Assembly: GCA_950097015.1 (NCBI GenBank)
Contig: CATNEN010000038.1
Coordinates: 25,767,001-25,831,000, forward strand
From: Macrostomum hystrix
Lineage: Eukaryota > Platyhelminthes > Macrostomidae
Length of the DNA stretch: 64,000 bases
Reading direction: 5' to 3'
How positions within the stretch are numbered: position 1 is the first letter of the stretch; each line of letters starts with the position of its first letter. Position numbers and translations under genes: made by a program. The notes under the pieces are model-generated. The model made no database searches, had not been told where the DNA came from, and saw nothing but the letters and a program-made list of their open reading frames with translations. Below, one piece after another: positions 1 through 9,788 of the stretch.

Positions 1-179
1 CCAGAATACTGACTGGTAGGACAGGTGAACAAGCGATAGGTTGGTGGGACTTGCTCGTAAGATTTTTTAGTAACTTCTTCAAAAGCCTGAATATCATAGA
101 TTCTGAATTCCTCCGTGCTCCTGTAAGGGGGTTGGCAATGCAAGTAGTAGTGAATAGTGTTGATATTACATGCTACATC

Positions 180-412
180 TAAAGGCTGCGTACAGCTGTA
201 CGGACCATTCCATGGACTGGGGGACGACGCACCCCACCCTCAAATACCCAAGCTAATGCTGGTAACCATTTAACAGCTTGGTGAACTGAAGTAATTCAGA
301 GTTAGGTGTCTTTCTAAAGGACGCAGATTGTTCCACTGGAATCAGGAATGGAACCCTCGACCTACAAGTCGAGAGTCTGACGCTCTAATCACTAGGCTAG
401 GCACAACCCCTG
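180..412 (-). repeat. SINE family 2 copy (tRNA-like head, V-type-like core)
   Basis: Read on the minus strand, the element opens at about 412 with a tRNA-like head: CCTAGTGATTAGAGCGTC, then GACTTGTAGGTCGAGGGTTC, then a B-box-like GGTTCCATTCC. A core follows with AGACACCTAACTCTGAATTA and TTCAGTTCACC, and a GC-rich tail with CAGTCCATGG. Related copies lie at about 8906-9012, 19050-19308 and 29215-29348. The core resembles the 'gcaagacacttaa...attgcttcag' segment known from V-type SINEs; that comparison is from memory. It is not a functional tRNA gene, because the cloverleaf is degenerate and copies differ. Confidence 0.6.
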
Positions 413-507
413 ACTAACTAATAAGCTTAAAATGCACAATGGCCCCCCGAAACCCTAACTTGGTGGCCGTGTGCACATATAGATTAATGTGACCTCCCCG
501 CATATTA

Positions 508-870
508 AGGGGGTCGGTGGCAGAGCGGTTAACGCGTTTGCCTCTCGCACCACGGCCCCTAAGTTCGACGGCGAGGCCACATTCATTTGGGGCGCAGCCG
601 TGGAGAGAAGGCTCGAGGGCTTGTCATGCAATTTACGCCCTTGAGTGCCCACCTCCAAGGCACAGTGAAGTGTACACTGCCTGACGATGAAAAAGTGAGG
701 GCAGATGCACAATCTGTGTGAGTATGTGTGCCTGCGTGCGGTATCTGTTTGCATGTGTGCTCAGGAGTAATCGAAATGGGCAGAATTGCCTCCTCGCTGG
801 CTGTGGGTCTGGTGTCACCAAATGATGTACCAATGCTCGCAGCCCTCCTGCAATTGTTGTTATTATTATC
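508..870 (+). repeat. SINE family 1 copy, near full length
   Basis: The head GGTGGCAGAGCGGTTAACGC is an A-box-like tRNA start, and a B-box-like AAGTTCGAC follows about 40 bases later. The body contains GGCTTGTCATGCAATTTACG, GGCACAGTGAAGTGTACACT and GCTCAGGAGTAATCGAAATG. It ends in CTGCAATTGTTGTTATTATT, a simple trinucleotide tail. The same body recurs at six other places in this window on both strands, which is what defines it as a dispersed pol III-type element. Confidence 0.75.
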
Positions 871-915
871 CCCGCATATTATACAAAAGTATAACCAATG
901 CGAATCGGATATTAC

Positions 916-2199
916 TCACCGAATGGCTAGGTACAGTGAGTACTGCGATCGGCAGGCACGATTTAGCGTCAGTATGCCGATGCCCGGGCTTGTGCGGGTC
1001 AGCAGTTGGGAAAAATAGCCACAATGAGTCCAGTGCTTCCAAGAAATCAGCCTGTTGTACCTAGGTATTTTCGAAGTCAGACTGTAGTTTCTAGTTTTAT
1101 GAGAGCTGAACAAAGCCTCTGGCGTGCTGGGCATGTCTATGGCAGCCAGTAACTCTGCGCCCTGCAGTCCGTAATCGTTTTTTTGTGGATCAAAGCTTGC
1201 ATCCATGATCAAAGCCTCGCAGTTGAAAATCTCCATCCAGGGCTTGAAATTGCGTGTTAACATACATTTACCAGATTTAATTGACGCGTGCAGTCTATTA
1301 TTGCTTTGAGACGCTCGGTACATCCAAGGATCGATATTTTTGCCGCTTATGCACACGTGGCTGCTGCTAAAGTACTCGCCAAATATTAGTGTAAGTGAGC
1401 CCAGTGTGCCGTAGTCTGCTTTCGCAAAGTTCTGACACTGTGAAATACTGCTCACTGAAAGAATTTTCCAATCAATTAGGTAAATAGACGATACTGCTTG
1501 GCTTTTCATGAATGTAGCTCCACCGTATTGCGATTGCTTGTTTGCAATTAGTTCCTTGCTAAGACGAACTTTAAAGCGTGTAACATGAGCGATGTACGGC
1601 AATTCAAATATAATCCAATGATAGCCCATGTCTGCGGCAGTCGGATGATGCCTGGAGTGACTGATAATGCTATCGTCGACCGCCAAATGCGGCCCGTAAC
1701 GAGGGAAGTCGTCGTCTTTCACGCTAGACATCCAAACGCGCGCGTCCAGCATAGGTATCTCCTCGTACTCGTGACCGACCAGGTCAATCATTCGCTGACG
1801 CAGCTTAGTGTGGCAAGCTAATGAGACGCAGATCTTAGCATCGAAGTTCATCACACGGCAAGGATTGCCGTAGACAATTGGCACGGGATCATGTAGTAAG
1901 TCTCTAAGCAGGGTGCACTTATGACAGACGCAATGCTGCTCGCCATTCAGCAAAAGAAAGTGAACACTGGCGCATTTAGAATCGTAGGCGCACCATTCCA
2001 AGCAGTCTTTGTAGAAAGCGTTCAAACAATAGTGCTTTCCGGCGCGTGACTCGCGGGTACTTGTAAATGCAGTATCACGGCTCAGCCCTGGCATGTAGTC
2101 TAGCTGCACAATATCGTCATGATCGCACGGGAATCCGCTAACAGCACGACTCTTGGCTTTTAGTAGAAGCAAAATAATTGTCAGCGGAAGATAAAACAT
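916..2199 (-). CDS. Secreted protein with PAN/apple-like and discoidin-like regions
   Basis: This is an open frame of about 427 aa. The frame extends upstream to 2256, but the ATG at 2199 sits in AAAAAAATG context and directly begins a signal peptide (MFYLPLTIILLLL). Residues ~50-110 form a cysteine-rich stretch (HYCLNAF, KDCLEWC, SKCASVHF, CVCHKC) with the spacing of a PAN/apple or C-type extracellular module. Residues ~150-230 (ARVWMSSV, GPHLAVDDS, HWIIFELPYIAHVTRFKVRL) follow the layout of an F5/8C (discoidin) domain: small-residue start, AVD, W-I-x-x-x-L, V-T-x-x-x-V. The last ~80 residues are featureless. A possible donor CCTAG/GTACAA near 1057 would instead splice to a further exon, so the C-terminus is uncertain. 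By inference it is an extracellular carbohydrate- or matrix-binding protein. Domain calls are from pattern only. Confidence 0.6.
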   Translation of the reverse strand: MFYLPLTIILLLLKAKSRAVSGFPCDHDDIVQLDYMPGLSRDTAFTSTRESRAGKHYCLNAFYKDCLEWCAYDSKCASVHFLLLNGEQHCVCHKCTLLRDLLHDPVPIVYGNPCRVMNFDAKICVSLACHTKLRQRMIDLVGHEYEEIPMLDARVWMSSVKDDDFPRYGPHLAVDDSIISHSRHHPTAADMGYHWIIFELPYIAHVTRFKVRLSKELIANKQSQYGGATFMKSQAVSSIYLIDWKILSVSSISQCQNFAKADYGTLGSLTLIFGEYFSSSHVCISGKNIDPWMYRASQSNNRLHASIKSGKCMLTRNFKPWMEIFNCEALIMDASFDPQKNDYGLQGAELLAAIDMPSTPEALFSSHKTRNYSLTSKIPRYNRLISWKHWTHCGYFSQLLTRTSPGIGILTLNRACRSQYSLYLAIR

Positions 2200-2944
2200 T
2201 TTTTTCTTCTTAAAGCAAGAAGCTTCACTAAAGGTTCTGCCCATAAAGGTGATCATAAATTGCGATGCTCTTTGGTTTTGACCATAGACTATTGAGTTAC
2301 GAGCTATTAAGCGCGTAACATAAACTTGCTGGCCTCGGCTGTAAGGGTAGAAATAACTATGATATCGATTTTTTCAGACCGATTCGAGAATAGAGTCAGT
2401 CATGTTAATAAAAAGCATTCACTGCAGTAGCAGCCACTGCCATAGAACTACACTCTACCATAGACAAAAAACAACCGACTGGAGAATTCCAATAAAAAAT
2501 AAACCTAAGGTTAACAAAAGAATTGAAAAATTGAAATCCTCCAAGTGATGGACTTGAAGCCTAACAGAAGAGCTTTTATAAGCTTAGCTTAGCTTGGTGT
2601 GTTATAGTCTATAGTCACACGAGAGTGAAGCTTGGCATTCCATCTTGACTCCTTGACTCCATCTACAAGATACCTTCCGAGATACAGTACAAATTTATTT
2701 TTCAAGACATTTGCCCGACCGGCGGGCTTTTTTGTAGATGGAAGCAATCTGAACCCACTGCAAGAGGAGAAGAAATAATATTTTTAATGCATATTCTTGC
2801 GTCAGTCAAACTGGACAGTGAGGCTTGACCATCGACTACGAACTTAGGCTCAAAAGAAGCGGCGATAAGTAAACGCTAGAACTTAAAACAAAGAAAATCT
2901 GAATAATTGTTCCATAGAAAATTCCCTATGTGTGCCCCGGGGGG

Positions 2945-3275
2945 TTAGAGGGTCAGCGGCAGAGTGTTAACGCGTCTGCCTCTCGCACCAAGGTCCCAGA
3001 GCTCGATTCCGCGGTGAGGGCACAGTTATTTGGGGTGCAGCCGTGGAGAGATGGCTTGGGGGCTTGTCGTGCAATTTACGCCCTTGAGGGTCAGTCTCCA
3101 AGGCACAGTGAAGTGTATACTGCCTGACGATGAGAAATTCAAGGCAGATGTACATAACTGTGTGAGTGTGTGCTCAGGAGCCAGCGAAATGAGCCGAATT
3201 GCCTGCTCGCTGGCTGCGGGTCTAGTTTCACCAAATGATGTGCCATTGCGTGCAGCCCTCCTGCAATTATTTTAA
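2945..3275 (+). repeat. SINE family 1 copy
   Basis: It has the same head as the copy at 508 (GGTCAGCGGCAGAGTGTTAA, with GAGCTCGATTCCGCGG as B-box region). The same body follows (GGGGCTTGTCGTGCAATTTA, GGCACAGTGAAGTGTATACT) to CTCCTGCAATTATTTTAAGC. It carries a small deletion in the GTGTGCCTGCGT segment compared with other copies. It lies about 180 bp upstream of the decayed LamG-like copy. Confidence 0.75.
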
Positions 3276-3459
3276 GCATAATTATGCCCTGGTGGTTTCG
3301 CTTAATCTTAGGCATCTAAATTCTGCTTGGCTCTGACCAAAGTTTTAGTTGTACCCTGTTAAAGAATATGTCTTCTGGATTGTTCTCTTTCTCAAAAAGG
3401 GTCTGTCACCATTGAGAAGTGGCTGCATAAGCGAATAAGCTTTCATACCATTTCAGTCC

Positions 3460-4240
3460 ATGCAGCTGCTGAGCTCGCTGACTGTTTGCCTGTGCAGGTC
3501 CGGAGACACCTGGACTCAGATGCAGGTGCAGTGCTTGACCAATGCCACCCCAGTCCACAGCAACAGAGCATTCACTGAGCAGCACTGCTCAATGCTGGCC
3601 TCTGATGCTCACAAACGTGTGGCTCGGAGACGACATGACCAGATTGGAGAATGTGCTGTGCCAGGCTGACGAAGAGACGAACCGCTTCTATCCGATCGGC
3701 GTCCAGTGGACAGACGATGGCGCCGCGTTCGATGGGAGCAGCTCGTATATGGCGCTGAACAAGAGCGACATCGCGTTCGGCTACGGCGTCACTGTGCTGC
3801 TGCGGATGAAGAGAACGCCTCAGGTGCAGGCGCTTCTGAGTCCTTCAATTGTTCAAACTTTCTAAAAGGACATCATAGAGATCACTTTTGGGAGCACGAT
3901 ACAGTTTCAAAGCTTTTCATAGTCATAAAAACGCAAGCCAGTGCCCCCAGGATTTATCAGACGGCAAAGGCCAATCTGACACAGGATTACAGCGAGTGGG
4001 GTAAATATTAGCTTCAAATGGACGCCATCTGCTAACGTGTTTATATTCGTTGGTGAGTTGGCGACACGCATTTGCAGTACGAGAAAGTTACTGAGAAGTC
4101 TGGTTTCGGTTCTGTAAACGACACAACTGCTTTCAGTTGTTCGAATACTTGACGAAATATAGTCAGAGCCATCGCTTTTGGCAACATCTCTATGTCGGAA
4201 AGTGAGATTCGGAATTTCTCACTGTGTTTTTTCAGAACGC
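3460..4240 (+). pseudogene. Decayed paralogue of the LamG-like secreted gene at 5505-6470
   Basis: Segments of the intact gene are found in order but in different frames. 3460-3600 gives GDTWTQMQVQC and EQHCSMLASDAHK; the intact gene has GDTWTQMQVQC and EIQCTVEASNK. 3609-3862 gives LTNVWLGDDMTRLENVLCQ, then VQWTDDGAAFDGSSSYMALN. 3870-4005 gives DHFWEHD and IKTQASAPRIY. 4170-4230 gives AIAFGNISMSESEIRNFSL, matching ALAMGNSLMTESEIRDFFAL. Relative to the intact copy, about 45 residues between the first and second segments are gone, frames shift at least twice, and stops interrupt. This is a tandem duplicate that has lost coding capacity. A rescue by undetected introns is possible but unlikely, since the intact copy has none. 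Confidence 0.75.
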
Positions 4241-5440
4241 TTTCTGTGGAAGACTTTCAATTAATTAAACATTGAATAGCATACTCGTATTAAACTAGGA
4301 AAATAGTATATTTTCAAAGTCAAATCATTCTAGTTAGTTATATAATTGAGAAACTGAAACTATAAACTTAGGACACGAAGTATTTTGTCAATAAGTTTTC
4401 AATTGCTATTACGCAACATAAGTACCCATATCGGCGGTACAAGAAAATCAAATGCATAAACGGTACAGGAAACACCTATAGGCCTTGCAAAGAGCAAAAA
4501 AATCTGCGATGCATGAAAAGTTTCCAAAATGCTGCAGAGGCGTAAAATCTAACTATGGCCGTAACGACTACCAATAACTCAACAACAGTGCACAAGAGCT
4601 ACCTGCCAATTAAAACTGGTAGTTTGCGCTAGCAACCACAGATGGCTATAAAGTCCTCTGGGTTGACTGTTGCCTTCCAACTTGCTGGGCTCTTGCTTGC
4701 TGTTGAGGATAAATAAGCAAATGCATCGTTCTAAAAGAGCTCATTAAATTGGCGAGTCATAGCAGGCCAATTAGTAACGCATGTATAGCGGAGAAACAGC
4801 TCTAAAATCTTCGTCGACTAGTGACTCTCAACGACTGTCAGCCCGCCTTCGTTTTGGGCTCTTTCCCAAAAACAGTCTAACGTCTATCGCATAATTAGGA
4901 ATTATTCATTAGCATTGTATTTCCTCAGACTTGTGCTTGCAAGTAAAGTCTCGTAAAAAGCAAACAATTTTCACTGTGTGAGCAGCCTCTTGAAGTGAAC
5001 TCAGGAGTTCTTGGATCTACTTGCCATGTATGAAATGAAGGCATGCCACGGTGGGCAAAATACTTGCACATGCAGTATCTCGCCTAACGCCTAATGCAAC
5101 CAATCAGAATCAAGCTAACTTGTTGTTGTTATAGTGGCTATATTTTAAGCACGCGGTATAGAGAAAGCAAAGCTTTTGATTTTTTATCAAAGCTTAATAG
5201 CCTAAAAATATTTTAAAGCTTAAAAATTTCAAAAAGAAAATCTGGTGAGCATCAAGTCGGCTGGTAAGCACTTCGCTGACGTCATTTCATGCCGAGCTGG
5301 ACACAGAATACTAGCTTGTATCTTTGATTTGGGGCAGTAACACCAGAGCGTCGATGGAAATTTCTGGGCTTTGTTCATCCGATGGTGGGGGAGCTTTGGT
5401 CATTCCATTGTTAGGGACGTTGGTCATGGGTGCTGTTTTG
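4241..5440. other. Intergenic, no recognisable feature
   Basis: This is AT-rich sequence between the decayed copy and the intact LamG-like gene. I see no long conserved frame, tandem array or SINE in it. Confidence 0.5.
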
Positions 5441-5452
5441 ACGAACAATGCT

Positions 5453-5460
5453 ATATATGC
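5453..5460 (+). promoter_or_regulatory. Possible TATA box of the LamG-like gene
   Basis: TATATATG lies 45-52 bases upstream of the ATG at 5505. That would place a start site near 5485 and leave a very short leader. Only the motif and spacing support this. Confidence 0.3.
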
Positions 5461-5504
5461 CATACCAAAAACAATTTTTGCTTATCAAACGACCACCAGG
5501 AAGG

Positions 5505-6470
5505 ATGATTACAGCTCTGCACCTGTTAAGCTTGCTGGCCATTTGCCATCGCGGACTCGGAGACACCTGGACTCAGATGCAGGTGCAATGTGTCCCTGAC
5601 ACCACGGCTCTGTACAAACTGCAGACAAGCAGCGAAATTCAATGCACCGTTGAAGCATCGAACAAGGAGAGACTGGGTCTCCTGGTGATACAATTCAGAA
5701 CAGACCTTCAGCAATGCAGCATCTTCCGCTACCAGTCCGTGTGTCGCCAGCTTCTCTCCGGTGTGAGCAGCGACTGCCGAGTGCTCATCCGATTCCCCAT
5801 AAAGTACTCGGCATCGGCGCTAGCCAAGTTGACGAACGTTTGGGTCGGAGACGAGATGACCAACTTTGGAAACCTGCTGTGTCAGACTGATGAAACAGTC
5901 AACCGCATCTACCCCAAGAGTGTCCAGTGGTCTGAGGACGGCGCTGTCTTCGATGGTGTCAACTCGTATTTGGCAATGAACTACAGCGACATCACTTTCA
6001 ATACTGGCTTGACAGTACTTCTCAGGATCAAGCGCGTGCCACAGGTGCAAGCCTTTGTTGAATTTATGTCCTGCGTCAGCGTATCATCATCCCTTAATAA
6101 TCACTTTTGGGAGCACGAGGTCCCCAACCGACCCTACGTCTTTGCAAAGACACAGGCCAATATGGGTCCGAGGAGTTTCATTTCAACTAACACTCCAATG
6201 TCCACGGATCCTAACGAATGGATCGACTTGGGTTTCACATCGACTCCCGCAGGCGACTCGTGGGGATTGTTTCTAGGAAATGCCTTCCTGGCCCCATCAA
6301 CTATGACTGTCACACCTCAAGTCGATTATTCGTTTCTCGCTCCAGTCTGTTTCCAGTTTGGCAAGCGCAACGGTGATGGTAGAATCTTCAGAGGAACGCT
6401 GAGAGCCTTAGCCATGGGAAACAGCCTCATGACGGAGTCTGAGATTCGCGACTTCTTTGCACTGCTGTAG
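5505..6470 (+). CDS. Secreted LamG/concanavalin-like domain protein, intronless
   Basis: The protein has 321 aa from the ATG at 5505. The frame is open back to 5448, but 5505 directly starts a signal peptide (MITALHLLSLLAICHRGLG), so I prefer it. Residues ~20-110 are cysteine-containing (QCVPDT, EIQCTV, QQCSIF, SVCRQL, DCRVLI). From ~residue 140 on, the pattern VQWSEDGAVFDGVNSYLAMN, then NTGLTVLLRIKR, and the closing RIFRGTLRALAMGNSLMTES with EIRDFF is the usual layout of a LamG_3/concanavalin A-like jelly roll. It is likely an extracellular glycan-binding protein. AATAAA at 6637-6642 and ATTAAA near 6486 are possible polyadenylation signals. A broken copy lies upstream (3460-4240) and a fragment downstream (7225-7283), so the gene sits in a small tandem family. 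Confidence 0.72.
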   Translation: MITALHLLSLLAICHRGLGDTWTQMQVQCVPDTTALYKLQTSSEIQCTVEASNKERLGLLVIQFRTDLQQCSIFRYQSVCRQLLSGVSSDCRVLIRFPIKYSASALAKLTNVWVGDEMTNFGNLLCQTDETVNRIYPKSVQWSEDGAVFDGVNSYLAMNYSDITFNTGLTVLLRIKRVPQVQAFVEFMSCVSVSSSLNNHFWEHEVPNRPYVFAKTQANMGPRSFISTNTPMSTDPNEWIDLGFTSTPAGDSWGLFLGNAFLAPSTMTVTPQVDYSFLAPVCFQFGKRNGDGRIFRGTLRALAMGNSLMTESEIRDFFALL

Positions 6471-7224
6471 ACAGAATCGTAGATTATTAAAACTTCGGCC
6501 ATGACCTTGTGTTAATTGTACAAGTATATATCTTGATGTATTTGCTGGATGTATACCAGATTTGCGATCATTGTCGATTTCTACAAATATTTCAAAAGTA
6601 ATCATATGAATTGATTGGTTACGCTAAAAATACGCAAATAAATGGTACTTAAAAGTATTTCTAAAGCACTGCTAATTAGCAAATACAGAAACACATGAGC
6701 TCCAGCTATAAAATATAGACGATTCGTTTTGTTCTTCTAGTTTAACAATTCGAAAGGCAGTTTTTTCTTTCAGTTCGCTCCGATAGTTCTATTTTGAGAA
6801 GCCACGAATTAATTCGTTGTTGTACGTATATTTGGGACAACCAGACGTCACGCCGTCACACTGACGTCAGTACTTGCTGGCTATTAAAATTTGCTTTATT
6901 GGCTGAAAAAAACAAAAGAGACGGATGCCTAGATACCTGCAGTTGTCTCTCAGTTTGCAAGCGTGAATTAATAATTAATGCTAGGGTGGATAGAAATATA
7001 AGACTACAATATGACTATGCTTATAGCCATAAACAATAAGCAGGTAGTACTGCAAAACATTCGTTAGGGATTTTTCCAATGCAGCCTTTTTTATTTGCTA
7101 ACTATAATTAGGGAATTTTTGCTGCAAAAAAAGCATGACAAATTTTTAAAGGCTATAACGAAGCCACATGAAGGCCGGTTTTGTTTAAAAAAATTGCTTA
7201 GCTTATTTTGTCTTATAGCAACGC

Positions 7225-7283
7225 TAATGGTCTATGCCCCGGACACCACGGCCCTATACAAGCTGCAGAGAGGACAGCGCTAA
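7225..7283 (+). pseudogene. Fragment of a third LamG-like gene copy
   Basis: VYAPDTTALYKLQRGQR is encoded here. Its core PDTTALYKLQ is identical to residues of the intact gene (VPDTTALYKLQ). The match is about 35 bases at nucleotide level (GACACCACGGC followed by ACAAGCTGCAGA), preceded by a short hydrophobic leader-like frame and followed by no further similarity. This is a small leftover of a local duplication. Confidence 0.55.
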
Positions 7284-7449
7284 GGATAGCCTATTACTCT
7301 AACACCAGGCCCAGGACGGGTCTGACAAATATTCCAAAGCATTTTACATTTTCAGCAAAATTAAAGACCAAAAATTTGTGCTATAGAACTTTTTCTGATA
7401 GGGTAATATCCGCGAATGACATACTCACCAAAATAAAAATATTTATTAT

Positions 7450-7742
7450 TATTACAGGAGATCTGCGGGCAATGGTACATCATTTGGTGATTGCCCATTT
7501 CGCTGACTCCTGAGCACACACGCACACAGATACCGTATGCAGGCACACGCTCACACAGGTGTGTACATCCGCCCTGACTTTCTCATTGTCAGGCAGTGAA
7601 CACTCTCGCTGTGCCTATAGAGGTTGGCCCTCAAGGGGTGAAAATTGCACGACAAGCCCCCCAAGCCTTCTCTCCGCGGCTGCGCCCCCAATTCAATGTG
7701 GCCTCGCCGCGGAATCGAGCTCAGTGACATTGGCACGAGAAG
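7450..7742 (-). repeat. SINE family 1 copy
   Basis: This is the reverse complement of the 508-870 element. The ATT-rich tail is at 7450-7465, the body (CGCTGACTCCTGAGCACACA, GTGTACATCCGCCCTGACTT, TGCACGACAAGCCC) follows, and the tRNA-like head lies at 7700-7742 (GCGGAATCGAGCTC). The outer end of the head is truncated. Confidence 0.75.
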
Positions 7743-8560
7743 CAAATTCATTTTAAAGGATGATAAAACATAAAAAGACGCTCTTAATTGTCGAATAAGA
7801 GTATAGAATCTGAACTGTACTGCATCCACCTGTTGGCTTTGTATAGTTCGGTTTATTTTCCAAAAACGAATGTCATTTTAATTAAGATTGATATATAGTT
7901 TTGAAGTACTAAAAATAAAATCCTTATCGAATAGACTGTTACTATTTTATAAATTTATAGATAATGTGTGCTAAATATTTAGAATATTGAAACCAGAACT
8001 TAAATGACGTGCCAAGAATACCATTTCTAAAAATGGATTGCAGAGTACGCGAATATATGAGCAATAAACTTTGCGAAGGCACACAGTTTTATCAGTCATG
8101 TAAATTTAAGGACACACGTGTAACTTGTACACGCAAATGTAATTAAAGTACATTGCAATATTACGATAAAAAGTACACGCTAAGTTGAAACGAAGACAAA
8201 ATGTCATTACGCAAAAAGCGATTGATGCGTACTTTAATGCCCACAAAAAGATTTGTTTTACAAAAAGGCCACGTCACTGAGTAAGGTGACGGTATTGACG
8301 GAATAACAGATTGAAGCAATACCTAAAATATGAGTTAACTTGAAAATAATAGCCTAGCACTAGTCATGATATCATAATGCACAAAGAAGATAGACGATAT
8401 CTGCAACATAGGACTGGTCCGAATATAACAGACTTTGTTTGCGAGACCACCAGTTTATAGACAGTCAGCGACAGGTAAACAAGCTTCAGCTAAAATGTAG
8501 AGAATTTATTCAGCCAGTCAGCCTATATTGTGTCTCGAGTTTCTAGACTCAGGGCCCCAT
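7743..8560. other. Intergenic, no recognisable feature
   Basis: This is AT-rich sequence with no gene, array or SINE that I can support. Confidence 0.4.
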
Positions 8561-8679
8561 GACATAGCTAATAAACAGGTATAAAAATATCCGAAACCAA
8601 GCAGAATGTCAAAACAGCTTTATCGGAAAGTGGATGGACAAATAAATATTTTGTTTTACCCGGTTTGGACAGATGAACA

Positions 8680-8925
8680 GTCAGATTTACAGCCAGATAA
8701 ACATTCAGATGTACAGCCAGATGTACAGCCAGATGTACAGCCAGATGTACAGCCAGATGTACAGCCAGATGTACAGTCAGATGTACAGCCAGATGTACAG
8801 CCAGATGTACAGCCAGATGTACAGCCAGATGTACAGCCAGATGTACAGCCAGATGTACAGCCAGATGTACAGCCAGATGTACAGCCAGATGTGCAGTCAG
8901 ATGTACAGCCAGATGTACAGCCACA
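8680..8925 (+). repeat. 12-bp minisatellite inside a SINE family 2 remnant
   Basis: About 19 tandem copies of CAGCCAGATGTA occur, with rare variants (CAGTCAGATGTA, CAGCCAGATGTG). The array runs directly into CAGCTGCTGCGCTGCGAAC and CAGTCCATGGG, which is the tail of the SINE family 2 copy also seen at 19060-19140. Both 12 and its multiples are divisible by three, so several frames stay open (QPDVQPDV and others); these are not genes. Confidence 0.85.
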
Positions 8926-9012
8926 GCTGCTGCGCTGCGAACTTAATTAGGCTATGTACAGCTGGTCAGTCCATGGGCTCGAAGAGGTTAGCCACCCAGT
9001 CCGCGGACTGAA
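8906..9012 (-). repeat. SINE family 2 fragment flanking the 12-bp array
   Basis: CACAGCTGCTGCGCTGCGAA, GGCTATGTACAGCTG and CAGTCCATGG align with the copy at 19070-19140 (CGCAGCTATTGCGCGGCGCA, AAGGCTGCGTACCGCTG). The tRNA-like head is absent. Confidence 0.55.
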
Positions 9013-9735
9013 AGGCTGTACACAACTTTTCAAGTCATCTTTTAAAGAAGGCATAATTAAATGTTGTCAAATTTCAGTATTTTTCCAGAAATGAATCTGT
9101 CATCTGCCATCTGTCAAAGTTGACATGGGTTCATTGAAAAATGATGACAAAAGTATTTTTAATTCGATTAAAAAGCCGAATCGGACATTGGAATACATGT
9201 GGCACATTTCTAAATCTTAGAAGCCATTTCAGAAGCAAAAATTGTAACAAAAAACTTTGAAAAAGCAGTTCTTAAACAAAAACAAAAAAATAGAAAGCAT
9301 TAAAACACAAGTCATGAAAAAATGTAGAGGTTGGAATGTAATTTACCATTTAGTAATGAATACAGCATTGATAGCCTTAATTTTCCGAAACATCACTTTT
9401 ACTTTCTAGCCCTGATCAATAACAATATTATAGAAACAATAAAAATAATGGCAATTTAAAGGAAATGGACAGAAAAAATGCGAGAATATTGAAAAATATA
9501 GAGTCATAGAGTCATAGAGTCATGGTCACAGTCTTAGTCATCTGCTTAGTCATGATTTACAAGTTGTCAAACTGAGAAAACTGCTTTAATGTTATACCAA
9601 TAAAAATGTAACATGATATTACTAATTATATATGAGATTACTTTATTAGTGACAATTTTTTACGAAATTATTACACTTCATAATATAACATTCCCACAGA
9701 GCTAAGGTCTGGGCCAAAATTGAATTGGAAATTTT
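9013..9735. other. AT-rich intergenic stretch
   Basis: No gene or array is seen, apart from a short run of GAGTCATA repeats near 9500-9530. The nearest canonical polyadenylation signal for the minus-strand OATP gene (AATAAA on the minus strand) lies at about 9641-9646. Confidence 0.4.
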
Positions 9736-9741
9736 GTATTG

Positions 9742-9784
9742 AATTTAATAAGTAATATCAACGAATGATATTACTTATTAAATT
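9742..9784. repeat. Perfect 19-bp inverted repeat with 5-base loop
   Basis: The left arm AATTTAATAAGTAATATCA (9742-9760) and right arm TGATATTACTTATTAAATT (9766-9784) are exact reverse complements around ACGAA. The 20-bp array starts about 5 bases further on. No transposase or other element sequence is visible nearby. Confidence 0.9.
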
Positions 9785-9788
9785 AAAA

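Noticed and set aside
342-412. Functional tRNA gene on the minus strand
   Set aside because: The anticodon arm and acceptor stem do not pair well, the sequence continues into a conserved non-tRNA core, and three diverged copies exist; it is a SINE head.
8568-9011. Overlapping QPDV-, MYSQ- and HLAV-repeat frames
   Set aside because: The 12-bp array keeps several frames open on both strands, which is expected arithmetic.
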